This document shows positions 19,333 through 28,033 of a stretch of DNA of 64,000 nucleotides, piece by piece (positions within the stretch are counted from its first letter, which is position 1; the number at the start of each line of letters is the position of its first letter). The stretch is from positions 4,083,243 through 4,147,242 of the forward strand of contig NZ_LT607802.1 of assembly GCF_900090205.1 (NCBI RefSeq). Direction: 5' to 3'. The position numbers and the translations under genes were made by a program. The DNA comes from Vogesella sp. LIG4. Lineage in GTDB: Bacteria; Pseudomonadota; Gammaproteobacteria; Burkholderiales; Chromobacteriaceae. The notes below the pieces were generated by a model. It saw only the letters and a list, made by a program, of their open reading frames with translations, did no database searches and was not told where the DNA came from.

Positions 19333-19573
19333 GATGTGCTCCTTGGTATACGGGTACCCGGGAAAACCGCCGCAAAGTTGGCCGCAAGGGTTTTCCGGGG
19401 CACCCGGCAATGAATGTCGGGTGTTGGGGAGTGTTTATCCCACCTTGTTTCCGCCGATGATTCGGCCCGTGAGCGCGAAGGCAAGCAAGCGGGGGCGCAG
19501 ACAGTACATGGAGTACGGCAAGCCCCCGCGCCGCGCCGCCGACAAAGCTATCGGGCCGAAGGGCGGCGGAAAC
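19333..19573 (-). promoter_or_regulatory. ahpC-ahpF intergenic region with hairpins
   Basis: 241 bases. A stem GGAAAACC / GGTTTTCC at about 19361-19396 encloses one copy of the repeated motif, and further short stems are present. These may weaken read-through from ahpC so that less AhpF is made, but this is inference. Confidence 0.45.
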
Positions 19574-20137
19574 TTAGATCTTGCCTACCAGGTCCAGCGA
19601 CGGCGCCAGGGTGGCATCGCCTTCCTGCCACTTGGCCGGGCATACTTCACCCGGGTGCGCTGCCACGTACTGGGCAGCCTTCACCTTGCGCAGCAGTTCG
19701 GCGGCATCGCGGCCCACGCCACCGGCGTTGATTTCCACGATCTGGATCTTGCCCTGCGGGTCGATGACAAAAGTGCCGCGGTCGGCCAGGCCGGCTTCCT
19801 CGATCAGCACGCCGAAGTTGCGCGAGATCAGGTGGGTGGGGTCGGCCAGCATCGGGTACTGGATCTTCTTGATGGTGTCCGAGGTGTCGTGCCAGGCCTT
19901 GTGGGTGAAGTGGGTGTCGGTGGATACCGAGTAGATTTCCACGCCCAGCTGCTGGAACTGCGGGTACAGGTCGGCCAGGTCACCCAGCTCGGTGGGGCAC
20001 ACGAAGGTGAAGTCGGCCGGGTAGAAGAACACCACCGACCACTTGCCCAGCAGGGTCTGATCGCTCACCTCGATGAACTTGCCGTTGTGGAAGGCCTGGG
20101 TAGCGAACGGTTTGATCTGGCTGTTGATGATGGACAT
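19574..20137 (-). CDS. ahpC: alkyl hydroperoxide reductase subunit C (peroxiredoxin)
   Basis: A 187-residue 2-Cys peroxiredoxin that reduces hydrogen and alkyl peroxides. The peroxidatic cysteine is Cys47 (FTFVCPTE) and the resolving cysteine Cys166 (EVCPAKW), both at the standard positions, and length equals the E. coli protein. ahpF downstream regenerates it. The upstream region 20138-20423 is AT-rich around 20268-20320 and probably holds the promoter. OxyR control is common for this gene but a convincing OxyR box was not found. Confidence 0.96.
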   Translation of the reverse strand: MSIINSQIKPFATQAFHNGKFIEVSDQTLLGKWSVVFFYPADFTFVCPTELGDLADLYPQFQQLGVEIYSVSTDTHFTHKAWHDTSDTIKKIQYPMLADPTHLISRNFGVLIEEAGLADRGTFVIDPQGKIQIVEINAGGVGRDAAELLRKVKAAQYVAAHPGEVCPAKWQEGDATLAPSLDLVGKI

Positions 20138-20423
20138 GCTTGGCTCCTTGAATGAATTGGGTGCTGCGCATCAAACCGTACGTTGTGGCGTGATGCCGCT
20201 CATCGGCGGCGCCCGGTCTGTCTGCAGCGGTTAGTCGTTATCGACAGGTGCATGATGCGGCCGCGTGATAGATAAATCTAATTGAATGTTTTTCTTGCAT
20301 AGTTTTATTTTCTTTATCGGCGGCCATAGCCGGTTTTGATCGCAAGCAGCGGAGTGTCGCCGGCAGCGGCAGGGCCTACAGTCAGAGCAGGAACACAAGG
20401 GAGCCACAGAAGGGAGCCACAGC

Positions 20424-21515
20424 ATGAAACAGTCCACGCATGACAGCGGCGCCAGCAGCGCCGATCCGCGCTGGCAGGCGGTACTGGCGCGCGATGCCGC
20501 CGCCGACGGCCAGTTCGTGTACGCGGTGCGCAGCACCGGCATCTACTGCCGCCCCAGCTGCCCGTCGCGCCACGCGCGGCCGGAAAACGTGCGCTTCTAC
20601 CCGGATGCCGCCACCGCCGGCGCCGCTGGCTACCGCCCCTGCCGCCGCTGCCGGCCGGACGCCGAATCGCCGGCGCAGCTGCAGGCCGCGCTGATCGCCC
20701 GGCTGTGCCGGCAAATAGAGGACGCCGAGCAGGCACCGACGCTGGCCGAGCTGGCCGCCAGTGCCGGGCTCAGCCCCTACCACCTGCAGCGGGTGTTCAA
20801 GGCCGCCACCGGGCTCAGCCCCAAGGCCTACGCCAGCGCCCACCGCGCCGCGCGCCTGCGCCAGTCGCTGCAGCAGACACCATCGGTGACCGAGGCCATC
20901 TACCAGGCCGGCTACAACGCCAGCAGCCGCTTCTACGAGGAATCCGCCGCGCTGCTGGGCATGACGCCCAGCGCCTGGCGCGCCGGCGGCAAGGCGCAGG
21001 ACATCCGCGTTGCCATCGCCCAGTGCAGCCTGGGTGCGCTGCTGGTAGCGCAGAGCGCGCGCGGCATCTGCGCGATACTGTTGGGCGACGACGCCGGCAG
21101 CCTGCTGCACGAGCTGCAGGACCGCTTCCCTGCGGCCAACCTGATCGGTGGCGATGCCGCTTACGAACAGCTGGTGGCGCAGGTAGTGGGCTTCATCGAA
21201 GCGCCGCAGCAGGGGCTGGATCTGCCGCTGGACATCCGCGGCACCGCCTTCCAGCAGCGGGTATGGCAGGCGCTGCGCAGCATCCCGCCGGGGCAGACGC
21301 TGAGCTACAGCGAAGTGGCGCAGCGCATCGGCTCACCGCGCGCGGTGCGTGCCGTGGCGCAGGCCTGCGCCGCCAATGCGCTGGCGGTGGCGATTCCCTG
21401 CCACCGCGTGGTGCGCACCGACGGTAGCCTGTCCGGCTACCGCTGGGGCGTGGCGCGCAAGGCGGAACTGCTGGCGCGCGAGGCCGGTAACAAGGGCACA
21501 GCAAATGATGGATGA
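20424..21515 (+). CDS. ada: bifunctional Ada: methyl-DNA sensor, AraC regulator and O6-methylguanine methyltransferase
   Basis: 363 residues. The N-terminal zinc domain has the four cysteines Cys42, Cys46, Cys73 and Cys76 (YCRPSCPSR, PCRRC); the first takes methyl from phosphotriesters and turns the protein into an activator. An AraC-type DNA-binding region follows (LAELAASAGLSPYHLQRVFK). The C-terminal methyltransferase has IPCHRVV, with Cys326 accepting the methyl group of O6-methylguanine. It overlaps the alkB start by about 11 bases, and alkA follows, so it likely controls the whole alkylation-repair unit. Confidence 0.95.
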   Translation: MKQSTHDSGASSADPRWQAVLARDAAADGQFVYAVRSTGIYCRPSCPSRHARPENVRFYPDAATAGAAGYRPCRRCRPDAESPAQLQAALIARLCRQIEDAEQAPTLAELAASAGLSPYHLQRVFKAATGLSPKAYASAHRAARLRQSLQQTPSVTEAIYQAGYNASSRFYEESAALLGMTPSAWRAGGKAQDIRVAIAQCSLGALLVAQSARGICAILLGDDAGSLLHELQDRFPAANLIGGDAAYEQLVAQVVGFIEAPQQGLDLPLDIRGTAFQQRVWQALRSIPPGQTLSYSEVAQRIGSPRAVRAVAQACAANALAVAIPCHRVVRTDGSLSGYRWGVARKAELLAREAGNKGTANDG

Positions 21516-22158
21516 CCTGTTCGCCCCCCCTGCCGGCGAAGAACCCCACACCGAGCGCCTGGCCGCCGGCACCGTGCTGCTGCACGCCATGGCGGCGCCG
21601 CAGGCGGAAGCGCTGCTGGCCGACATCCGGCACATCGCCGCACTCTCGCCGTTCCGCCACATGGTCACGCCCGGCGGTTACCGCATGGGCGTGGCCACCA
21701 CCAGCTGCGGCGAACTGGGCTGGGTCTCCGACCAGCACGGCTACCGCTACAGCCGGCAGGACCCGGGCAGCGGCCAGCCGTGGCCGGCCATGCCCGACAG
21801 CTGGCTGGCGCTGGCCAGCGAGGCCGCCGCACGCGCCGGCTTTGCCGGCTTCGTGCCGGATGCCTGCCTGATCAACCGCTATGTGCCGGGCTGCAAGCTG
21901 TCGCTGCACCAGGACAAGGACGAACGCGACTTCTCCGCCCCCATCGTGTCGCTGTCGCTGGGGCTGCCGGCCGTGTTCGAGCTGGGCGGCCTGCGCCGCA
22001 GCGAACGCTGTGCGCGCCTCACCCTGCGCCACGGCGACATCCTGGTCTGGGGCGGCCCGGACCGCCTGCGCTACCACGGCGTGCTGCCGCTGGCGGGCGG
22101 CAGCCACCCGCTGCTGGGCGAGTGCCGCATCAACCTCACCTTCCGCCGCGCCGGCTGA
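21505..22158 (+). CDS. alkB: AlkB-type DNA oxidative demethylase
   Basis: A 217-residue Fe(II)/2-oxoglutarate dioxygenase that removes methyl groups from 1-methyladenine and 3-methylcytosine. Iron ligands are His135 and Asp137 (LHQDKDE) and His191 (YHGV); the 2-oxoglutarate arginines are in CRINLTFR (Arg208, Arg214). The start is ATG 21505 (or 21508), inside the end of ada; a longer open frame from 21349 only reflects the alternative frame of ada. Coupled translation with ada is likely. Confidence 0.94.
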   Translation: MMDDLFAPPAGEEPHTERLAAGTVLLHAMAAPQAEALLADIRHIAALSPFRHMVTPGGYRMGVATTSCGELGWVSDQHGYRYSRQDPGSGQPWPAMPDSWLALASEAAARAGFAGFVPDACLINRYVPGCKLSLHQDKDERDFSAPIVSLSLGLPAVFELGGLRRSERCARLTLRHGDILVWGGPDRLRYHGVLPLAGGSHPLLGECRINLTFRRAG

Positions 22159-22247
22159 ATGCCGGTCCACCCGGGCCACGCTGTTACGATGACAAGCCAG
22201 CCATCTGCCATTAGCCTTGCGGCCAACCTTTCGCCCGGAAATCCCTC

Positions 22248-23150
22248 ATGACACTGCCCCTGCACTGCCGGCTACCGCTGCCGGCCAATTTCCGTGCCGA
22301 CGGCTTTCTCGACTTCCACCGCCGCGATGCACAGCAGCTGGCCGAGCGCGTCAGCGGCCAGACGCTGGAAAAGGGCCTGCTGTGGCGCGGCCTGCCGGCG
22401 CTGCTGCGCGTTGCGCTCTATCCCGGCCACGCGGAGGCCAGCCTGCTGCTGGATGGCAGCGCCCAGCCCGACGATGCAGCACAGCTGGCCACTACCGTGC
22501 GTCACATGCTGGGCCTCACCCAGCCGGTGGAAGCCTTCGAGGCGGCGCTGGCCGACCACCCGCAGCTGGGGCCGCTGCTGGCGCGGCAGAGCGGGCTGCG
22601 CGTACCGCAGACCGCCAGCGCTTTCGAGGCGCTGGCCTGGGCCATCATCGGCCAGCAGATCAGCGTGGCCGCCGCGGTGTCAATACGCCGCCGCTTCATC
22701 CAGGCCGCCGGGCAGCGTCACAGCAGCGGGCTGTACTGTCTGCCGGATGCCGACTGCGTGGCCGCCATGGACGAAGCCACCCTGCGCGGCGCCGGCTGCA
22801 CCCAGGGCAAGGCGCAGACCCTGCTGCGGCTGGCGGCGGCGGTGGCCGGCGGCGAGCTGCCCTTGGCCGCATGGCAGTTCGCGCCGGATGCCGCGCAGAT
22901 CGGCAAGCAGCTGGCAACCATGCGCGGCATCGGCCCGTGGACCATCAGCTACGCGCTGCTGCGCGGCTTTGCCTGGCTGGACGGCTCGCTGCACGGCGAC
23001 GTGGCGGTGCGCCGCAACCTGCAGCGCCTGCTCGGCCGTAGCGACAAGCTGGAAGCCGCCGAGGTGGAGGCCTGGCTGGCGCCCTTCGCGCCGTGGCGCG
23101 CGCTGGTGGCGGCACACCTGTGGGCGCTGCAGAGCAGCGATGGCTACTGA
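22248..23150 (+). CDS. alkA: DNA-3-methyladenine glycosylase II (AlkA-like)
   Basis: A 300-residue base-excision enzyme. After an N-terminal AlkA-type domain comes the helix-hairpin-helix GPD fold: ALAWAIIGQQIS, then MRGIGPWTISYALLRGFAWLDG and HGDVAVRR with the catalytic aspartate Asp251. It lies 89 bases after alkB, and a copy of the repeated motif in its extended form sits in that gap at 22218-22230. With ada and alkB it completes an adaptive-response cluster for alkylated DNA. Confidence 0.93.
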   Translation: MTLPLHCRLPLPANFRADGFLDFHRRDAQQLAERVSGQTLEKGLLWRGLPALLRVALYPGHAEASLLLDGSAQPDDAAQLATTVRHMLGLTQPVEAFEAALADHPQLGPLLARQSGLRVPQTASAFEALAWAIIGQQISVAAAVSIRRRFIQAAGQRHSSGLYCLPDADCVAAMDEATLRGAGCTQGKAQTLLRLAAAVAGGELPLAAWQFAPDAAQIGKQLATMRGIGPWTISYALLRGFAWLDGSLHGDVAVRRNLQRLLGRSDKLEAAEVEAWLAPFAPWRALVAAHLWALQSSDGY

Positions 23151-23416
23151 GCGGCTGTCATCAGGCTGTCACCCGCCACGGCGATACTGCCGCCGCTGTT
23201 GTGCCCTCGAAACCCCGGTTTCTCGAAGCACTTTGTAGTGCATTGTCCCGTTTCTGCTGACTGTCTGTCGGCCCGCCCTCTCCCAGGCGGGCCGTTTTTT
23301 TGGCCTCCAGCCAGCGCCACGCCAGCCGGCGCCACCCACGCCGGGCGGATTGCCAAAGTCATCGGCGGCCCCGCCGTATATACTCTGCACACCCGCATTT
23401 TTCCGCCCGTGCCGCA
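23151..23416. other. intergenic region after alkA
   Basis: 266 bases with no convincing gene. A terminator lies at 23269-23301. The rest, after the terminator, should contain the promoter of the patatin gene. A short transcript ending at the terminator but starting after alkA cannot be excluded. Confidence 0.4.
23269..23301 (+). terminator. rho-independent terminator
   Basis: A 9-bp stem (CGGCCCGCC / GGCGGGCCG) with an 8-base loop is followed by seven T. It lies about 120 bases after alkA and probably ends the ada-alkB-alkA transcript. Confidence 0.88.
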
Positions 23417-25609
23417 ATGATTCGTCTGATCCGTCAAACCCTTGCCCTGCTGCTTGCCCTGTTGCTGGCCTCCCCCGCGCTCCATGCGGCCAACCCGCCA
23501 CGCGTCGGCGTGGTGCTGGGCGGCGGCGGCGCGCGCGGTTTTGCCCACCTGGGCGTGCTGCAGGAGCTGGAAAAGCTGCACATCCCCATCAGCTGCATTG
23601 CCGGCACCAGTGCCGGCGCACTGATCGGCGGCGCCTACGCCAGCGGCCAGCACCTGGACACCCTGGAGCAGCAGTTTGCCGCCGCCGACTGGGACACCCT
23701 GCTGGCCGGCAAACCACGGCGCGAGGACATGCCCTACCAGCGCAAGCACAACGACGCCAAGAACTACTTCGACCTGACCTTCGGCTACCGCGAAGGCCAG
23801 GTGCGGCTGCCGCCGGCAGCAATCAATGCCCAGGCCATCGACCTGTTCATCCGCCAGCTTACCGGTGCGCGCAATGCCGCCAGTTTTGACGAGTTAAGCA
23901 TTCCGTTCCGCGCGGTGGCCACCGACCTGGAAAACGGCGACGCGGTGGTGTTCGACAAGGGCGATCTGAGCCTGGCGATGCGCGCCAGCATGGCGGTGCC
24001 CGGCATGTTCGCGGCGGTGGAGTCCGACGGCCGCCTGCTGGTGGACGGCGGCCTGGCGCGCCAGCTGCCGGTGGAGGAACTCAAGGGCCGCTGCGCCGAC
24101 GTGCTGATCGTGGTCGATGTCGGCACCCCGGCGGTGCCGCGCGAGCAGCTGAACAACTTTCTGAACGTGCTGGACCAGACCACCTACCTGATGGTGGCGC
24201 GCAACAGCAAGGAATCGCTGGCCCGTCTGGGGCCGGACGACATCCTGATCCGCCCGCAGCTGGACGGCTTCACCCCGGCGGACTTTGCATCCAACGGCAG
24301 GATCATCGAAGCTGGCCGCCAGGCGGCGCGCGCCCAGGCCGCCAGGCTGGGGCTGCTGGCCGCCAGCGATGCCGACTACCGGCAGTGGCAGGCTGACCGC
24401 AACATGCCGCCGGCGCCGCGCATCGACCAGGTGCAGGTAAACGGCGACTTCCACTTCATCAACCCGCAGGTCATCGACGACAAGCTCACCATCAGCAGCC
24501 ACCTGGGGCTCTCCAGCTTCCACCAGCGGCTGCAGGACGTGTTTGCCGAAGGCGACCTGGAGCGGCTGGACTATACCTTGCAGCAGCAGGATGGCCAGAA
24601 TATCGCCCAGGTGGATGCCCATGAGCGCAGCACCGGGCCGAACTACTTCCGCAGCGGGCTGGAGCTGCGTTCCAGCTCGCGCGGCAATGCCACTTTCTCG
24701 CTGCTGGGCGAATACCGCCGCAGCTGGCTGAACAGCGCCGGCGGCAGTCTGCTGGCCGAGGCCAAGGTGGGCGAGGAGCCCACCTACAGCGCCGAATGGG
24801 ATCAGCCGCTGAGCGCCAATTCGCCGCTGTTCGGCAGCCTGTCCGGCAGCTACGGTGAAAAGAACTACTCGCTGTATGTGCAGCACCAGTCGGAAGCGCA
24901 GTACAGCCGCACCACCCGCAGCCTGTTCGCCGATGCCGGCTGGCATTTTGGCGAGCTGGGCGAGGCGCGCGCCGGCTGGTACCGCAGCAGCAACAACCTG
25001 CAGCTCACTGTGGGCTCGCGCAGCGACAACCTGAACGACTACACCAGCCAGGAACAGGGCGTGCGCCTGCTGCTGGCGCTGGATCAGCTGGACAACCCGC
25101 GCTGGCCGCGCAGCGGCTATGCCGCCAGGCTGGAAGCCCGCGCGCCGCAAGGCCGCGAAGGCGGCGCTCAGGTGCCGCCGCCCAGCGGCTCGCTGTCGCT
25201 GGATGCGGTTACCACCGACCAGCGCGACATCAGCTGGCGCTTCAGCCTGCGCGGCGGCTACAGTGCGCCCCGCGACAATACCAATGTGTTCGAGCTGGGC
25301 GGCTTCCGCTACCTGTCCGGTTACCAGCCGGGCGAGCTGCTGGGGCGGCAGATGCTGTTCGCACGCAGCATGATGTCGTGGCGCGTGGCCAGCCTGCCGT
25401 CGGCCATCGGCACCGGGCTGTACGTGGGCGCCTCGGCCGAGGTTGGCCGCATGCGCTCGCTGATCAGCAACAACCAGGACAGCGGCTGGCTGCCCGGCGG
25501 CACCCTGTTCATGGGCGCCGACACCCTGCTCGGGCCGCTGTTCATGGGCATCGGCCAGACCAAGCATGGCCAGCTCACCGGCTACCTCAACCTGGGCGTG
25601 GAGTACTGA
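23417..25609 (+). CDS. patatin-like phospholipase fused to an outer-membrane barrel (PlpD-type, type Vd)
   Basis: A 730-residue secreted protein. A signal peptide covers about residues 1-25. The patatin domain (about 30-310) has the oxyanion loop GGGGARGFAHLGVL, nucleophile Ser65 in GTSAGAL and Asp210 in VDGGLARQLP, the Ser-Asp dyad of phospholipase A. A POTRA-like segment (IDQVQVNGDFHFINPQVIDD) and a C-terminal 16-strand Omp85-type barrel follow, ending in aromatic YLNLGVEY. PlpD of Pseudomonas is the model: the barrel anchors or exports the lipase. The ATG at 23417 precedes a proper signal peptide; the longer open frame from 23300 does not. Confidence 0.92.
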   Translation: MIRLIRQTLALLLALLLASPALHAANPPRVGVVLGGGGARGFAHLGVLQELEKLHIPISCIAGTSAGALIGGAYASGQHLDTLEQQFAAADWDTLLAGKPRREDMPYQRKHNDAKNYFDLTFGYREGQVRLPPAAINAQAIDLFIRQLTGARNAASFDELSIPFRAVATDLENGDAVVFDKGDLSLAMRASMAVPGMFAAVESDGRLLVDGGLARQLPVEELKGRCADVLIVVDVGTPAVPREQLNNFLNVLDQTTYLMVARNSKESLARLGPDDILIRPQLDGFTPADFASNGRIIEAGRQAARAQAARLGLLAASDADYRQWQADRNMPPAPRIDQVQVNGDFHFINPQVIDDKLTISSHLGLSSFHQRLQDVFAEGDLERLDYTLQQQDGQNIAQVDAHERSTGPNYFRSGLELRSSSRGNATFSLLGEYRRSWLNSAGGSLLAEAKVGEEPTYSAEWDQPLSANSPLFGSLSGSYGEKNYSLYVQHQSEAQYSRTTRSLFADAGWHFGELGEARAGWYRSSNNLQLTVGSRSDNLNDYTSQEQGVRLLLALDQLDNPRWPRSGYAARLEARAPQGREGGAQVPPPSGSLSLDAVTTDQRDISWRFSLRGGYSAPRDNTNVFELGGFRYLSGYQPGELLGRQMLFARSMMSWRVASLPSAIGTGLYVGASAEVGRMRSLISNNQDSGWLPGGTLFMGADTLLGPLFMGIGQTKHGQLTGYLNLGVEY

Positions 25610-25702
25610 ACCGGGAATACCGGGCCGGATGAAGCGCAAGGACAATAATCGGCCAGGGCGCCAGCAGCGCCCGGCAGCACAGGCAGAACCAGGAAACGCA
25701 GC

Positions 25703-28033
25703 ATGACGTCTCATCTTCGCAGCAGCACCGGGCCGGCGCCGTCGCCACTGCGGCCGGTCGTCGTCTATGCCCTGTTCGCCGGGCTCTGGATACTGTTATC
25801 CGACCGGCTGGCCGAGGCGCTGTTCGACGATGCAGCCACCCTCACCCTGGTCAGCACCATCAAGGGCTGGCTGTTCGTGGGCGTCACCTCGCTGCTGCTG
25901 TACGGCCTGATTCGCCGCCAGCTGGCGCTGGCGACACAGCTGACGGCCTCCCGCCAGGCGGCGCTGCAGGCGCAGGCCGAAACCCAGCGCCTGCTCGGCG
26001 AGATCTGCAACAACTCCTCCGACGCCATCTTCGCCAAGGATCAACAAGGCCGCTACCTGTTGTTCAACCAGGAAGCCGGCCGTGTCACCGGCAAAAACCC
26101 GGCCGAGGCGCTAGGGATGGACGACAGCCAGCTGTTCCCGCCAGCGCAGGCAGCCGGCATCCGCACCAACGACCGGCAAGTGATGACGGAAAACCGCACC
26201 CACACTTACGAGGAAACGCTCAGCACCACCCGGGGAACGGTGGTGTACCTGGCCACCAAGGGCCCGCTGCACGACAGCCAGGGCCAGGTATGCGGCATGT
26301 TCGGCATTTCGCGTGACATCACCGCGCGCAAGGCGCAGGAAGAAGAACTGCGCATCGCCGCCATTGCGTTCGAGTCGCAGGAAGGCATGATGCTCACCCG
26401 TCCCGATGGCGAGATCGTCCGCATCAACCACGCCTTCTCCACCCTTACCGGCTACAGTGCGGAAGAAGTACTGGGCAAGAATCCGGCCATGCTCGCCTCC
26501 GGCCGGCACGACCGCGCCTTCTTTGCGCAGATGTGGCAGCAGCTGCTGCACACCGGCTACTGGCAGGGCGAGATGTGGAACCGCCGCAAGGACGACGGCC
26601 TGTTCATCGCCTGGCAGACCATTTCCGCAGTGCGCGACGAGGCCGGCACCATCAGCCATTTCATCGGCACCTTCTCCGACATCACCAGCCACCGCGAGGC
26701 AGAGGCGGAAATCCACCGCCTCGCCTACTACGACCCGCTGACCCAGCTGCCCAACCGCCGCCTGCTGCAGGACCGCATCCAGCAGGCGCTGGCCGACAGC
26801 GAGCGCAGCCGCCACTACGGCGCGCTGATCTTCCTCGACCTCGACCACTTCAAGGTGCTCAACGACACCCGCGGCCACGCCATGGGCGACCAGCTGCTGC
26901 TGGAAACCGCGCTGCGGTTGTCGCGCCACGTGCGCGAATCGGACACCGTATCGCGGCTGGGCGGTGACGAATTCGTGCTGCTGCTGGAACACCTGGGCAG
27001 CAGCCCGCAGGACGCCGCGCTGCTTACCGGGCAGATCGCCGAAAAGATCCAGGACATGCTGTCGCTGCCGTTCCAGTTGGGCGACACCAGCTTCCACGCC
27101 AGCGCCAGCCTGGGCATCGTGTTGTTCCTCGGCCACCAGGAGGCGCCGGACACGCTGCTGAAATACGCCGACATGGCGATGTACCAGGCCAAGGCCGCCG
27201 GCCGCGACACGCTGCGCTTCTTCGACCCGGCGATGCAGGCGGCGCTGGAAGAACGCAGCAGCATGGAACACGACCTGCACCAGGCGCTGGAGCGCGGCCA
27301 GCTGCAGCTGTACTACCAGCCGCAGCTGGACAACCACGGGCAGCTCACCGGCGCCGAGGCGCTGCTGCGCTGGCACCACCCGACACGCGGTCTGATTCCG
27401 CCGGGCCACTTCATCCCGCTGGCGGAAGAAAGCGGCCTGATCCTGCCGGTGGGCAACTGGGTGCTGCGCAACGCCTGCCAACAGCTGGCGAACTGGCAGC
27501 AGCAGGGCCGGCCGCTGCCGCAGCTGTCGGTGAACGTCAGCGCACGCCAGTTCCGCCAGCCAGACTTCGTCCAGCAGGTCACCGCCGCGCTGGGCAGCAG
27601 CTGCGCCGACCCGCGGCAGCTGAAGATCGAGCTGACCGAAAGCATGGTGCTGGACAATATCGACGACACCATGGACAAGATGCAGGCGCTGCGCGAGCTG
27701 GGCGTGGGCTTCTCGCTGGACGACTTCGGCACCGGCAGCTCTTCGCTGTCCTACCTCACCCGCCTGCCACTGGACGAGTTGAAGATCGACAAATCCTTCA
27801 TCCTCAACCTGCCGCACAGCCGCAACGACGCCATCATCGCGCAGACCATCATCGCCATGGCCAACGGCCTGGGTCTGCAGGTGATCGCCGAAGGGGTGGA
27901 AACCCGCGCGCAGCAGGACTTCCTGCGCGACCACCACTGCAATGCCTACCAGGGCTATCTGTTCAGCCGCCCGCTGCCGGCGGCGGAATTCGAGCAGCTG
28001 CGCCAGCAACTGACCGCCGATAGCACGCAATGA
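25703..28033 (+). CDS. membrane PAS-PAS-GGDEF-EAL c-di-GMP enzyme
   Basis: 776 residues. Two N-terminal membrane helices (about 19-37 and 52-70) have a very short loop between them, followed by two PAS domains (about 95-220 and 220-345), a GGDEF domain with intact GGDEF at 420-424 and an RESD I-site just upstream, and an EAL domain with EAL at 552-554 plus the later ELTES, DDFGTG, ELKIDK and EGVET motifs. Both synthesis and breakdown of c-di-GMP look possible. Its stop overlaps the ydbH start as ATGA, so the two are translationally coupled, an unusual pairing. Confidence 0.93.
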   Translation: MTSHLRSSTGPAPSPLRPVVVYALFAGLWILLSDRLAEALFDDAATLTLVSTIKGWLFVGVTSLLLYGLIRRQLALATQLTASRQAALQAQAETQRLLGEICNNSSDAIFAKDQQGRYLLFNQEAGRVTGKNPAEALGMDDSQLFPPAQAAGIRTNDRQVMTENRTHTYEETLSTTRGTVVYLATKGPLHDSQGQVCGMFGISRDITARKAQEEELRIAAIAFESQEGMMLTRPDGEIVRINHAFSTLTGYSAEEVLGKNPAMLASGRHDRAFFAQMWQQLLHTGYWQGEMWNRRKDDGLFIAWQTISAVRDEAGTISHFIGTFSDITSHREAEAEIHRLAYYDPLTQLPNRRLLQDRIQQALADSERSRHYGALIFLDLDHFKVLNDTRGHAMGDQLLLETALRLSRHVRESDTVSRLGGDEFVLLLEHLGSSPQDAALLTGQIAEKIQDMLSLPFQLGDTSFHASASLGIVLFLGHQEAPDTLLKYADMAMYQAKAAGRDTLRFFDPAMQAALEERSSMEHDLHQALERGQLQLYYQPQLDNHGQLTGAEALLRWHHPTRGLIPPGHFIPLAEESGLILPVGNWVLRNACQQLANWQQQGRPLPQLSVNVSARQFRQPDFVQQVTAALGSSCADPRQLKIELTESMVLDNIDDTMDKMQALRELGVGFSLDDFGTGSSSLSYLTRLPLDELKIDKSFILNLPHSRNDAIIAQTIIAMANGLGLQVIAEGVETRAQQDFLRDHHCNAYQGYLFSRPLPAAEFEQLRQQLTADSTQ

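Noticed and set aside
20268..20325. Possible OxyR box upstream of ahpC (ATAG and CTAA/CTTT pieces)
   Set aside because: The ATAG half-sites are about 31 bases apart and partners do not match; OxyR sites need regular spacing of 11 and 22 bases.
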